Assembly: GCF_002929375.1 (NCBI RefSeq)
Contig: NZ_PJIP01000006.1
Span: forward strand, 1 to 64,000
Direction of reading: 5' to 3'
From: Arthrobacter sp. DWC3
GTDB taxonomy: Bacteria; Actinomycetota; Actinomycetes; Actinomycetales; Micrococcaceae
Length of the DNA stretch: 64,000 bases
In this document: positions 33,777 to 42,381 of the stretch, in pieces
Layout: every line of letters starts with the position of its first letter
Position numbering within the stretch: position 1 is the first letter of the stretch
Notes under the pieces: generated by a model
The model's input: only the letters and a program-made list of their open reading frames with translations
Databases searched by the model: none
Told to the model about the DNA's origin: nothing
Made by a program: the position numbers and the translations under genes

Positions 33777-34439
33777 GTGAGCGAACCGACCGACGCCCTG
33801 ATCCCCCGCCCCCGCCGGGAGCTCGCCCCGGGCGCCGTGCACCTGCCCGGCTGGCTCGACCCCGACCGGCAGCGCGAGCTCGTGGGCCTCTGCCGCACCT
33901 GGGCGAGCGGACCGGTACCGATGCGCACCGTGACCATGCCGAACGGCGGCGTGATGTCCGTGAAGAGCGTGAGCCTGGGCTGGCACTGGCTCCCCTACCG
34001 GTACAGCCGGACGGCCGACGACGCCGGTGGCGGCCCCGTGGCCCCCTTCCCCGACGCGCTCCGCTCCCTCGGACGGGATGCCGTCGCCGCAGCCCTCGGC
34101 CCGGACGCGGGCGCCGCCTACGAGCCCGACGCCGCGCTGGTCAACTACTACGACGACGCCGCGAGGATGGGCATGCACCAGGACCGGGAGGAGCGCATGA
34201 ACGCCCCCGTGGTCTCGCTCAGCCTCGGCTCCTCGTGCATCTTCCGGTTCGGCAACACGGAGAACCGCAACCGCCCCTGGCAGGACCTCGAGCTCGCCTC
34301 GGGCGACCTCTTCGTGTTCGGCGGCCCGTCGCGGTTCGCCTACCACGGAGTGCAGAGGATCCTGCCGGGCACGGCGCCGTCGGGGATCGGCTTCGAGGGC
34401 CGGCTCAACATCACGCTGCGGCAGACGGGCCTGACCTAG
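33777..34439 (+). CDS. AlkB-type alpha-ketoglutarate-dependent dioxygenase
   Basis: A 220-residue Fe(II)/2OG dioxygenase expected to repair alkylated nucleic acid bases. Iron ligands are His and Asp in MHQDRE near residue 133 and His in YHGVQR near 189; the 2OG-binding arginines lie in GRLNITLR near 209. Start GTG 33777 follows a GGGG run and lies 34 bases after the DUF1684 stop, so the two may be cotranscribed. Its stop overlaps the convergent glycosyltransferase stop by four bases. Confidence 0.9.
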   Translation: MSEPTDALIPRPRRELAPGAVHLPGWLDPDRQRELVGLCRTWASGPVPMRTVTMPNGGVMSVKSVSLGWHWLPYRYSRTADDAGGGPVAPFPDALRSLGRDAVAAALGPDAGAAYEPDAALVNYYDDAARMGMHQDREERMNAPVVSLSLGSSCIFRFGNTENRNRPWQDLELASGDLFVFGGPSRFAYHGVQRILPGTAPSGIGFEGRLNITLRQTGLT

Positions 34440-35698
34440 GCGCGCCCGGCGCCGGGGCGTCGGACCCGGCTCACCGGGAGGGACCCGAGGTGCCGGACGG
34501 CGTCGCCCACTCCGTCCTCGGCGCGGATCCGGGCGCCGAGGTCGGCGGCGCGGCGGACCATGACGGCGTCGGTGGTCCCGGCGACGAGCGCGGCGGCGAG
34601 GTTCTCCGCGGTGAGTCGTCTGCGCGGGATCGGTGCGGGCCCGACGCCCAGCGCGGCGACGCGCGAGGCCCAGAACGGCTGGTCCACGCCGAAGGGGACC
34701 ACGACGGTCGGCACCCCGGCGGCGAGGGAGGCGCCGGTGGTACCCGCACCACCGTGGTGGACGACGGCGGCCGTCCGCGGGAACAGCCAGTCGTGCGGGG
34801 CCTGATCGGTGACGAGGACGTCGTCCCCGGCCCGGTCGGCGAGCCCGCCCCATCCGGACAGGAGGACCGCACGGACGCCGGCGCGGCGGACGGCATCGAC
34901 GATGAGGTCGGTGAGCTGCTCGGGGTCGCGGCTGGACATGCTGCCGAAGCCGATGCAGACCGGCGGTGGCCCCGCGGCGAGGAAGTCGCTGAGGTCTGCC
35001 GGCGGCGTCCAGCCCGGGGCCGGCGGCAGCGTCCAGTAGCCGGTGATCCTGCGCAGCGGACCCCACTCCGGCGGTGGCGGGACCACCTGCGGGCTGAATC
35101 CGTAGACGGCGGGCAGGTCGGTACGGGATCGGGCGGGCCGGGCGGGCAGGTCCAGTTCCTTCCGGATCTGCCGGGCGGTCACCCCGAACGTGGCCTGCAG
35201 GGCGACGGCCGTGATCCGGTGGCTGGCCTTGCGCCCGGGGTCGCCCAGCCAGGCCGGTACCTGGGGCAGCAGCGGGCCGGGGAACGCCGCGGTGGGCGGG
35301 CCGAGCGGCTGGAGGTGCGCCTCGACAGAGGGAATGCCGAGCTTCTCCGCGACGGGGCCTCCGGTGAGGGACCCGCCGATGCCGGCCATGATCACCTCGG
35401 CGCCCTCCGCCGCGGCGAGCACCTCGGCCGTGGTCCGGCCGACGGTGTCGCGCATGTGCTCACGCATGAACCGGTTGCGTTCCCGTGCGCCGAGTTCGGC
35501 GGCGCCGAGGTCGCGCACGGCGGCCTCGGTGTCGCCCGTGGTGGCGGCCAGGGTCACGCCGTGCGCGGTGACCAGGTCCCCGAACCCGGCGGTCGTGATC
35601 AGCGTGACCTCATGGCCCGCGCCCTGCAGCCCGGCCGAGAGGGCGACGTAGGGCTGGACTCCCCCGCGGGTGTCGAAGGCGACGACGGCGATCTTCAT
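34436..35698 (-). CDS. Glycosyltransferase, GT1/EryCIII-like
   Basis: A 420-residue GT-B enzyme. The N-terminal KIAVVAFDTRGGVQPYVALS matches macrolide and sterol glucosyltransferases; the C-terminal nucleotide-sugar site is VHHGGAGTTGASLAAGVPTV, then VPFGVDQPFWASRV (about residues 318-352), with GFGSMSSRDPEQL near 250. It may glycosylate a xenobiotic or lipid. GGAGGAGCACATC precedes the ATG. An inverted repeat at 35746-35776 in front suggests ligand-controlled repression. Confidence 0.9.
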   Translation of the reverse strand: MKIAVVAFDTRGGVQPYVALSAGLQGAGHEVTLITTAGFGDLVTAHGVTLAATTGDTEAAVRDLGAAELGARERNRFMREHMRDTVGRTTAEVLAAAEGAEVIMAGIGGSLTGGPVAEKLGIPSVEAHLQPLGPPTAAFPGPLLPQVPAWLGDPGRKASHRITAVALQATFGVTARQIRKELDLPARPARSRTDLPAVYGFSPQVVPPPPEWGPLRRITGYWTLPPAPGWTPPADLSDFLAAGPPPVCIGFGSMSSRDPEQLTDLIVDAVRRAGVRAVLLSGWGGLADRAGDDVLVTDQAPHDWLFPRTAAVVHHGGAGTTGASLAAGVPTVVVPFGVDQPFWASRVAALGVGPAPIPRRRLTAENLAAALVAGTTDAVMVRRAADLGARIRAEDGVGDAVRHLGSLPVSRVRRPGAGRA

Positions 35699-35745
35699 GA
35701 TGTGCTCCTCCGGGGACCCGGTCCCGCTCCGCCCGCGTACTGGTG

Positions 35746-35776
35746 CAGAAATACTTGCAGTCGCTGCAAGTTTCTG
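35746..35776. promoter_or_regulatory. Inverted-repeat operator ahead of glycosyltransferase
   Basis: ACTTGCAG (35753-35760), TCG, CTGCAAGT (35764-35771) is a perfect 8-bp repeat; outer CAGAAA (35746-35751) and TTTCTG (35771-35776) extend it. This form is common for TetR-type repressors. No regulator gene adjoins the glycosyltransferase. Confidence 0.6.
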
Positions 35777-35810
35777 TCAGCGGTCGCGGGCGGTCCGCCG
35801 CCCCGTGGCC

Positions 35811-36317
35811 CTACGCGAGGATGATGCCGCGCGCGTAGGCGGCCTGCCCAGCGTGCTGGACGGCGTCGTCGATCACGCTCACGAGCCGGACGAGCAGGGT
35901 CACGGGCGGATCCCAGCGTTCGTCGACCACGTGGGCCAGGCGCTCGTCGTCGAGCCCGGTCACCAGGTCCTCGGCCAGGGCATGCACGGCGTCGAAGTAC
36001 TCCAGCAGCTGCTGTGCCGAATCCACCCGGACGGCGTCGACCTCGGCCGACGAGTGGCCGTACCCGGTGTCGTCGTGGTCGAGCGGGAGCCCCCAGCGCT
36101 CGGCGAAGCCCCGCGTGAGCCACAGCTCGTCATGACCGAACGCCTCGGCGAAGTGGCTGTCCTCCACGCGCGTCAGGTGCCAGACGAGCCAGCCGATCGA
36201 GTTCGCCGATCCCCCCGGTCGGAGGGCCAGCTGGTCGGCGTCCAGGCCGTCGACGGCGGCTCGCACCAGATCGGGCAGGCGTCCGAAGGCCTCGGAGAGG
36301 ACCTCCGCCGACGTCAT
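35811..36317 (-). CDS. DinB-like DUF664 protein (mycothiol-dependent type)
   Basis: A 168-residue four-helix-bundle protein of the DinB superfamily. Metal-ligand histidines are in WLVWHLTRVEDSHF (about 44-57) and VIDDAVQHAGQAAYARG near 150. DUF664 proteins in actinobacteria are thought to be mycothiol-dependent transferases; substrate unknown. The ATG overlaps the upstream GNAT stop as ATGA, so it is translationally coupled. Confidence 0.85.
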   Translation of the reverse strand: MTSAEVLSEAFGRLPDLVRAAVDGLDADQLALRPGGSANSIGWLVWHLTRVEDSHFAEAFGHDELWLTRGFAERWGLPLDHDDTGYGHSSAEVDAVRVDSAQQLLEYFDAVHALAEDLVTGLDDERLAHVVDERWDPPVTLLVRLVSVIDDAVQHAGQAAYARGIILA

Positions 36318-37000
36318 CGTGCGTCCTGTCCGGGTGCCGTGGCGCGCGAGGCCGTGAGCAGCCTGAACCGGCGGCGCTGCCGTGCGGGGATGAGGGAGAG
36401 GAACTGCGGATGGTCGGCCAGGAACTCCTGCGCCTCGGGGCAGCAGGGCAGCACGGCGAGCCGCCGGCGGTGTGCATCGAGGAACACGGCCCGCATCAGG
36501 GCGGGTTCGAGACCCGTGTGCCGGAACCGCGGGTCCACCACGGCATGCAGCAGCAGCACCTGGCCGCCGCGCAGCTCGTACTGCACGTAGCCTGCCATGA
36601 CCCCGTCGCGGTAGAGCTCGAAGCGGGAGAACAGGGCGTTGTCGCGGAACTTCTCGCGGGCGTCGTCGGTGCCCGTGGGTTCCGCGGCCTGCCGCTCGCG
36701 CCGTTCGAGCTCCTCGACGAGCGTCTCGTACTGTGCCCGCGTCTCGAGGGAGGGCTCCGTCAGGTCGAGGAGCTGGTAGGTGCGGTCGCAGAGCCGGCGC
36801 AGCTGCCGGGTGGGGAGCGCCTCGGGATCGGCGGGGATCGCCTCGGGACCGGCGGGGTTCGCCGCGTCCGCCCCGGGCAGCACCGGGAGGAGGTGCGCAC
36901 GCCGCGCGGACCGGAGGGGTGGGGGCCCCTGGGGAGGGGTAGGGTCATCGAGTATCTGAGGGAAGGTGTCCACGGCTTGCTCCACGTAGGGCGGGTCCAT
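36314..37000 (-). CDS. GNAT-like acyltransferase-fold protein, paralogue B
   Basis: A 228-residue paralogue of the 21624-22256 protein: PTRQLRRLCDRTYQLLDL and LVEELERRE (helical module, about 63-107), then FRDNALFSRFELYRDGVMAG, VVDPRFRHTGLEPALMRAVF and LAVLPCCPEAQEFLADHPQF. The N-terminal ~60 residues are Pro/Ala-rich with a repeated GPEAIPADPEA pattern. AGGAGG lies two bases before ATG 37000. Coupled to the DinB-like gene. Confidence 0.72.
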   Translation of the reverse strand: MDPPYVEQAVDTFPQILDDPTPPQGPPPLRSARRAHLLPVLPGADAANPAGPEAIPADPEALPTRQLRRLCDRTYQLLDLTEPSLETRAQYETLVEELERRERQAAEPTGTDDAREKFRDNALFSRFELYRDGVMAGYVQYELRGGQVLLLHAVVDPRFRHTGLEPALMRAVFLDAHRRRLAVLPCCPEAQEFLADHPQFLSLIPARQRRRFRLLTASRATAPGQDAR

Positions 37001-37161
37001 GGCCTCCTGCTCGACCAGTCCCTGCAGTCTAGGGGACCCCGAACCGGTCCGTCAGCACGACACGGAGTCGGCGGAACCCCTTGGTACGGACCCCCGATCT
37101 GCGGTAGGAAAATGGCGGGACGGGCCGCACATCCCAGTCCGACGACGAGCGAAGGCACACC

Positions 37162-38439
37162 ATGCAGGAACCCTCCAGCCCTTCCGTCCCTCCTGCCCTC
37201 CGGCGGCGCGTCCCCCGGGTCGCGGACCTCGCCCCGCTCATGCAGTTCAAGAAGCCGGAGTTCGGCGCTGCCGCACGGCTCCGCCGGGCGAACACCGTCT
37301 GGGACCTCCGCGACCTCGCGAAGCGGCGCACGCCCACGGCGCCGTTCGACTACACCGACGGTGCGGCCGAGGCGGAGATCTCGCTCGGCCGTGCCCGCGC
37401 CGCATTCCTCGACCTCGAGTTCCGGCCGGGGATCCTCCGCGACGTCCGCACCGTCAGCACCGTGACACGGGTCCTCGGGAAGGATTCCGCCCTGCCGTTC
37501 GGGATCGCACCGACCGGCTTCACGCGCATGATGCAGTCGGAGGGCGAGTACGCCGGATCGCAGGCCGCCGCAGCCGCGGGCATCCCCTACACCCTGTCCA
37601 CCATGGGCACCGCGTCCATCGAGGACGTGGCGCAGGCCGCTCCCGGCGGGCGCAACTGGTTCCAGCTGTACCTGTGGACGGACCGCGACCGCTCCATGGA
37701 GCTCATCGACCGCGCGGCTGCCGCGGGCAACGACACCCTCATGGTCACCGTGGACACCGCCGTCGCCGGCGCCCGCCTGCGGGACGTCCGCAACGGCATG
37801 ACCATCCCGCCCGCCCTCACGTTGAAGACCGTCCTCGACGCCTCGTACCGGCCAGCGTGGTGGTTCGACTTCCTCACCCGCGAGCCGCTCTCGTTCGCGT
37901 CGCTCTCGCGTTACTCGGGCACCGTCGCCGACCTCATCAACTCGATGTTCGACCCCACCCTCACGTTCGACGACCTCGACTGGCTGCGGGGCGTGTGGAA
38001 GGGCAACCTCGTGGTCAAGGGCATCCAGACGCTCGACGACGCGAAGAAGGCCGTGGATCACGGCGCGGACGGCATCGTGCTGTCGAACCACGGCGGACGG
38101 CAGCTCGACCGCGCTCCCGTCCCCCTGCACCTGCTGCCGCGGGTGGCGGCGGAGCTCAAGGGCCGCACGGACATCATCCTCGACACGGGCATCATGAGCG
38201 GCGGGGACATCGTCGCGGCCCTGGCTCTCGGCGCGGACTTCACCCTGATCGGCCGCGCCTACCTGTACGGGCTCATGGCGGGCGGCCGTGCCGGCGTGGA
38301 CCGCACCATCGAGATCCTCGGCACGCAGACCACCCGCACCCTGCAGCTCCTCGGCGTGAACCGCGTCGATGATCTGACCCCCGACCACGTGCGACTCCTC
38401 GGCAGCGCGCACCGCTCCGGAGCAGTCCTCCCCCTCTGA
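37162..38439 (+). CDS. FMN-dependent alpha-hydroxy-acid dehydrogenase/oxidase (lactate-type)
   Basis: A 425-residue TIM-barrel flavoenzyme. FMN and substrate signatures: [20 protein letters not shown] near residue 113, [13 protein letters not shown] near 147, [20 protein letters not shown] near 285, and the active-site SNHGGRQLD (catalytic His) near 308. Oxidises L-lactate or a similar 2-hydroxy acid to the keto acid. Probably monocistronic with a long hairpin after it. Confidence 0.92.
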   Translation: MQEPSSPSVPPALRRRVPRVADLAPLMQFKKPEFGAAARLRRANTVWDLRDLAKRRTPTAPFDYTDGAAEAEISLGRARAAFLDLEFRPGILRDVRTVSTVTRVLGKDSALPFGIAPTGFTRMMQSEGEYAGSQAAAAAGIPYTLSTMGTASIEDVAQAAPGGRNWFQLYLWTDRDRSMELIDRAAAAGNDTLMVTVDTAVAGARLRDVRNGMTIPPALTLKTVLDASYRPAWWFDFLTREPLSFASLSRYSGTVADLINSMFDPTLTFDDLDWLRGVWKGNLVVKGIQTLDDAKKAVDHGADGIVLSNHGGRQLDRAPVPLHLLPRVAAELKGRTDIILDTGIMSGGDIVAALALGADFTLIGRAYLYGLMAGGRAGVDRTIEILGTQTTRTLQLLGVNRVDDLTPDHVRLLGSAHRSGAVLPL

Positions 38440-38780
38440 CGCCGCGTTCCCGGCGCCCCGCCCGTCGAGACAGCAGAAATGGCCGGCGAACCGCCGTCGG
38501 ACCGGTTTCTTCTGCACTCTCGACCCGCCGATGCCTCTGGCGGCCGGCTGGTCCTTGGCACGGATCATCCCCGTCGCGGAACGTGGTGGACGACGCTTCG
38601 ACAGCCCGGCCGGGAACGGCCGCCACGGCCCTCGGGCCCGATATCCGTCCCCTGTCGGCTCACCGCTCCCCGAAGCGGCCCTCCCCGGACGCCGGGCGCA
38701 CGAAATGCCTAGTCAGGGCGCTATCATTCATCCAGTGGTACTGCCTGGGGGCGGACCCGTTCAAGTCTGGGGAGACGAAT
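38440..38780. other. 341-base gap with a long hairpin
   Basis: No credible gene. A long imperfect hairpin lies at 38464-38524, described separately. Toward the right, TATCAT at about 38722 could be a -10 for the next gene, and GGGGAG sits six bases before the ATG at 38781. Confidence 0.5.
38464..38524 (+). terminator. Long imperfect hairpin, probable terminator
   Basis: GTCGAGA (38464-38470) pairs with TCTCGAC (38518-38524) and GCAGAA (38473-38478) with TTCTGC (38510-38515); CCGG pairs internally. It begins 24 bases after the hydroxy-acid dehydrogenase stop. Confidence 0.55.
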
Positions 38781-39095
38781 ATGGAGCGTAGGCGGATGCA
38801 CTATCCGTTGCGTTATCGGCGCGCGCGATCACTGCTCTACGTGATCGGGCTGTTCTGGCTGTGGCTGTGGCTCGGGAGCGCCGCGCTGATCGGGGCCCTC
38901 CACCATTCTCCCGTGCACGCCGTCCTCGCGATGTACGCGCTCGCCGTCGTCGTCCTGGTGTCCATCCCCGCGGCTCTGCTCGCGGCGATCCGCATGGTCC
39001 TCACGCATCCGCGCCGCCAGGGCGTCGTCGTGCCGCTGAGCCCCCGGCAGCAGGGCGAGCCGGCCCACTGGTGGTACGGCGAGAAGGCGTCCTAG
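38781..39095 (+). CDS. Small two-helix membrane protein
   Basis: A 104-residue protein: a basic N-terminus (MERRRMHYPLRYRRAR), two hydrophobic helices (LLYVIGLFWLWLWLGSAALI and VLAMYALAVVVLVSIPAALL), then a short polar tail. Family not recognised. GGGGAG lies six bases before ATG 38781. Confidence 0.65.
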   Translation: MERRRMHYPLRYRRARSLLYVIGLFWLWLWLGSAALIGALHHSPVHAVLAMYALAVVVLVSIPAALLAAIRMVLTHPRRQGVVVPLSPRQQGEPAHWWYGEKAS

Positions 39096-39264
39096 CCCTC
39101 GCGGAGCGGGCTCCCGCCCCCGCGAAAGAGGTGGACGGCGCGGGCGCACCGCTGGCACGCTGGGAGCGTCCCACCCTCCGACGACGGGGAACACCATCGC
39201 TTCGTCCACCAGACCACCGGCCCCTGCCGAGCAGCACGGCGGCGCCCTGCTCCGACGGCGCAAC

Positions 39265-39705
39265 GTGCTGGTGGGCGTCCTCTTCGGATGCGGCATCATC
39301 GCCTTCGTCGACGAGGCCGTCTTCCACCAGCTGCTCCACTGGCACCACTTCTACGACCGCTCCACGCAGGCCGCAGGACTCGTGTCCGACGGCGTCTTCC
39401 ACGCCTTCAGCTGGTTCGCCACGGTGGCCTCGCTCTTCCTCTTCGCCGACCTGAGGCGGCGCGGCGCCCTCTCCACCCGGCGCTGGCTTGCAGGGATCCT
39501 GATGGGCATCGGCGCCTTCCAGCTGTTCGACGGCCTGGTGCAGCACAAGCTCCTCGACCTCCACGAGGTCCGCTACGGGGTGGACCTCCTCCCCTACGAC
39601 CTGGCGTGGAACGGTGCGGCCCTGGTGATCCTGGTGGCGGGGGTGCTCCTGCTCCTCGCCGTCCGGCGGGCCGAACGCCGGGCTGCCGCCGCGGACGATG
39701 GCTGA
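39265..39705 (+). CDS. DUF2243-domain membrane protein
   Basis: A polytopic protein of about 146 residues from GTG 39265, with four helices; the FVDEAVFHQLLHWHHFYDRS motif and later DGLVQHKLLDLHEVR mark DUF2243, a histidine-rich family often beside CtaG. The reading frame continues upstream as ASSTRPPAPAEQHGGALLRR to an ATC codon at 39196 that has GGGGAA six bases ahead, so the true start may be a non-canonical ATC giving 169 residues; the GTG has no ribosome site. The 3' end overlaps the CtaG-like gene by eight bases. Confidence 0.85.
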   Translation: MLVGVLFGCGIIAFVDEAVFHQLLHWHHFYDRSTQAAGLVSDGVFHAFSWFATVASLFLFADLRRRGALSTRRWLAGILMGIGAFQLFDGLVQHKLLDLHEVRYGVDLLPYDLAWNGAALVILVAGVLLLLAVRRAERRAAAADDG

Positions 39706-40537
39706 GGTCCCCCACCACCCGGGCGGCGCCGGGGCGGGCGCGGAATCGCTCGGCGCCTTCGCGCTGGACACCGCCGTCGTGCTCGTGTGGCTCGGGCTCG
39801 CCGTCGCCTACCTGCTCGCCGGGCGCGCGGCCGCCCTGCGGGGACGCACCGACTGGCCGCCCCGGCGGACCGTCGCCTGGCTGACCGGCTGCGGGCTGGG
39901 CCTCGCCGCGGGCGCGGGCCCTCTCGCCCGGGCGGCCGAGAGCAGTTTCACCGCGCACACGGCGGTCCACCTCCTGCTCGGGATGCTCGTACCCCTGCTG
40001 CTGGTCCTGGGCGCGCCCGGGACCCTCGTGCTCCGCGCGGTGCCGGCAGCGACCGGACGGCGCCTGACGCGGCTCGCGGGATCGGCTGCCCTCCGGCCGG
40101 CCGTCCACCCGGTGGTCGCCGCGCTGATCGTCACGGTGCCCATGGCGCTGCTGTACTGGGATGCCGGCGCGCTCGCCCTGCTCCACCACCCCGTGATCGG
40201 ACCGCTGCTGCACATCCACTTCGTGGTGGCGGGCGCTCTCTTCGCCCACGCCGTCGTGGGCGTGGACCCGAATCCTCACCGGGCGGCGGTGTGGGTCAGG
40301 GGTGGCGCGATCGCCGGGAGCATCGCTGTGCACGCGGTGGTGGCGAAGCACCTCTATGCCACGGCGGGCACCGGCGCCTGGCCGGACGGTGCGGAGCAGG
40401 CGGCGCAGCTCATGTACTACGGCGGGGACGCCGTGCACGTCCTGCTGCTCGGCGTGTTCTGCGCCCAGGTCTACCGGGAGGCCGGACGACGCCTGCGGCG
40501 CACGGCGCCGTCCGGATCACCGGTGCGCCCTGTGTAG
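39698..40537 (+). CDS. Cytochrome c oxidase assembly factor CtaG-like
   Basis: A 279-residue protein with seven or more helices. Conserved histidines (HTAVHLLLGMLVPLLLVLGA, HHPVIGPLLHIHFVVAG, GGDAVHVLLL) fit the caa3-type CtaG family thought to aid copper insertion into oxidase. It overlaps the DUF2243 gene by eight bases, a conserved pairing. Function is by family only. Confidence 0.85.
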   Translation: MAEVPHHPGGAGAGAESLGAFALDTAVVLVWLGLAVAYLLAGRAAALRGRTDWPPRRTVAWLTGCGLGLAAGAGPLARAAESSFTAHTAVHLLLGMLVPLLLVLGAPGTLVLRAVPAATGRRLTRLAGSAALRPAVHPVVAALIVTVPMALLYWDAGALALLHHPVIGPLLHIHFVVAGALFAHAVVGVDPNPHRAAVWVRGGAIAGSIAVHAVVAKHLYATAGTGAWPDGAEQAAQLMYYGGDAVHVLLLGVFCAQVYREAGRRLRRTAPSGSPVRPV

Positions 40538-40583
40538 CCTTGCCGGAGCGGGCGGAGGGCCCGGAATCCATCGAAGGACCGCC

Positions 40584-41381
40584 ATGCCACGCACCACCCT
40601 TGCCGGGCTCTGCCTCGCCGTACTGCTCGCACTGACCGCCTGCTCCGCGTCCGAGCCGGACCAGGGCACCGGGCCCGACGCCGGGGGGACGACGTCGCCC
40701 GCATCGGGCGGGACGGACGGCGGGACGACGTCGCCCGCATCGGGCGCGACGGACGGCGCGACGAGCCCCGCGGACGGCCCGGACGGGGGCACCCACTCCT
40801 CGGCGGACCTCGCTGCGATCCTCGGCACCCTGAGCGAGGCCGGCGGCGCACCCCTGCAGGTGATCCCGGCCGACCAGATCGACCAGAGCATGGCCCAGGC
40901 GCGCCAGTTCCTCGAGAGCGTCACGATCACGCCCGAGGCGTGCGCCGTCTTCGTCTCCAACAGCCTCGAGGCACCCGAGGGGGCCGCCTACTCGACCGCG
41001 GTCTCGACCGTGAACGGTGACGCCGTCCAGACCATCGTCTCGGCGTCGTCCTCGGCGGATGCCGCCCAGGCGGCGTCCCGCACGGACGCAGCCGCGGCGG
41101 CCCTCGAGTCCTGCGCGTCGTTCAGCCTCGAGGCGCAGGGAGTGGCGATCGAGCAGACCGTGGAGGCCGTGGAGGCCGAGACGGCCGCCGAGGAGACGTT
41201 CGGTACGGTGACCGTGCAGTCGTCGTCCGACGGCGCGAAGCAGCAGACCATGAGCGTGGTCGGTACCCGCGGCGACCTCGCCGTGACCGCGGTCCGCACG
41301 GCGCGGAACGTCCTGCCCGAGGGCACGCAGGACGAACTCGAGGCCCTCGTGGACCAGACGCTCGCCACCGCGAAGGGCTGA
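40584..41381 (+). CDS. Secreted lipoprotein, unknown function
   Basis: A 265-residue lipoprotein: signal peptide with lipobox LTAC (Cys at about residue 20), then a Gly/Thr/Ser/Pro-rich linker with a 12-residue repeat (GGTTSPASGGTD, GGTTSPASGATD), then a globular domain of mixed alpha/beta from about residue 75, sensor-like in composition (DUF5642/PknH-extracellular-like at most). GAAGGACCGCC precedes the ATG. Specific role unknown. Confidence 0.75.
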   Translation: MPRTTLAGLCLAVLLALTACSASEPDQGTGPDAGGTTSPASGGTDGGTTSPASGATDGATSPADGPDGGTHSSADLAAILGTLSEAGGAPLQVIPADQIDQSMAQARQFLESVTITPEACAVFVSNSLEAPEGAAYSTAVSTVNGDAVQTIVSASSSADAAQAASRTDAAAAALESCASFSLEAQGVAIEQTVEAVEAETAAEETFGTVTVQSSSDGAKQQTMSVVGTRGDLAVTAVRTARNVLPEGTQDELEALVDQTLATAKG

Positions 41382-41498
41382 TCCGCGCGAGTGCCCGCTG
41401 CGACGGCCGTCGCCTCTGTAGGGTGGGCCGCACAGGGCCGATGGCCGGTGCAACGGGCGGACCGGGGACTCGCGGCCGTCGTCGAGAAGGGTTGGGAT

Positions 41499-41762
41499 AT
41501 GCGCCTCGAAGGCTGGCACGTCATCGTCATGGTCGGTCTGGTGCTGATGCTGGCGGCGGTGGTCGGGATCGTCCTGATGGTCGCCGCGGCCCGGCGCGGA
41601 CGGGCCGCGGGCCCGGCCGGTACAGGCCGTCCCGGTCAGGGCCCCGGAGGCGGATCCGGCGGCAAGGAGCAGCGCCTGAGGGAACTCGACGACCTCCGCC
41701 GCAGGGAGGTCATCGGGGAGGACGAGTACCGGGTGGCGCGGGCACGCGTCCTCGATTCCTGA
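41499..41762 (+). CDS. SHOCT-domain small membrane protein
   Basis: An 87-residue protein: one N-terminal helix (VIVMVGLVLMLAAVVGIVLM), a Gly/Pro-rich linker, and a C-terminal SHOCT motif (LRELDDLRRREVIGEDEYRV). AAGGG lies eight bases before ATG 41499. SHOCT proteins are often oligomerisation or small regulatory elements. Confidence 0.75.
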   Translation: MRLEGWHVIVMVGLVLMLAAVVGIVLMVAAARRGRAAGPAGTGRPGQGPGGGSGGKEQRLRELDDLRRREVIGEDEYRVARARVLDS

Positions 41763-41817
41763 CGCTGCACGGCTCCCGGATCCGGAGTGGACACAGGTAG
41801 CTCAGTCCACATATAAC

Positions 41818-41832
41818 TAGTTTACCGAACTA
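41818..41832 (+). promoter_or_regulatory. AT-rich promoter region with short inverted repeat
   Basis: TAGTT (41818-41822), TACCG, AACTA (41828-41832). It sits in a notably AT-rich patch (41811-41837) 43 bases before the next ATG, with TATAAC just upstream as a possible -10. Only five-base arms, so weak. Confidence 0.3.
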
Positions 41833-41874
41833 CTTTTGTGCGGTTCCTGTTCCTGATCGGAAGGTGAGAGAGCC

Positions 41875-42309
41875 ATGACGCAGACCATCAGTGCTGCTAT
41901 CGGCGCCGGAGATACCACTGTGGGGTCACCCCTCCACTGCGGCGGACCCATGACACTGCGCGAGACCTCCTACCGGGGATCCTCGTACGGCCTGGTACCG
42001 CAGCCCGATACCGGGTTCGACGTCGAACTGGTCTGGGCCTGCACCTGCGGCTTCCAGCTCTCCCCCGCGGAGCCGAAGCAACTCGCCCACCCCCTCTCCC
42101 CCGCCCTGCTCCGCGTCGCCGCTGCCGCTGCCGATCTCGAGTCCCTCCAGTGGCAGTTCGACCAGCGGACGGACGACCTCGAGTCCGCGGTGCGGCAGGC
42201 CGCCCACGCCGGTGTGGCGATCACCGACATCGCCGAAGCGGCACAGCTCCGGCCCGCCGACGTCCAGCAGCTGACTGCAGGCGGCCACCCCTTGGCCGAC
42301 GTAGGCTAG
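41875..42309 (+). CDS. Hypothetical protein with zinc-like pairs and HTH-like tail
   Basis: A 144-residue protein. LHCGGPM (about 21-27) and WACTCGF (about 54-60) offer three cysteines that could bind metal with a histidine. The C-terminal ~45 residues (ESAVRQAAHAGVAITDIAEA, then AQLRPADVQQL) have the small-HTH motif shared with the proteins at 13370 and 19586. GGAAGGTGAGAGAGCC precedes the ATG. Family not recognised. Confidence 0.65.
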   Translation: MTQTISAAIGAGDTTVGSPLHCGGPMTLRETSYRGSSYGLVPQPDTGFDVELVWACTCGFQLSPAEPKQLAHPLSPALLRVAAAAADLESLQWQFDQRTDDLESAVRQAAHAGVAITDIAEAAQLRPADVQQLTAGGHPLADVG

Positions 42310-42328
42310 ACGGCACGCAGGCCTCCCC

Positions 42329-42347
42329 CGGGCAGGCCTCCTGCCCG
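42329..42347 (+). terminator. Hairpin terminator
   Basis: CGGGCAGG (42329-42336), CCT, CCTGCCCG (42340-42347), 20 bases after the preceding stop. Confidence 0.55.
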
Positions 42348-42381
42348 TCACGGGCCCGTGCGAGGGAAGGGCAGCATCACC

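Noticed and set aside
38479-38712. Small plus-strand frame in the gap after the hydroxy-acid dehydrogenase
   Set aside because: Arg/Pro-rich random composition overlapping a hairpin; no ribosome site.
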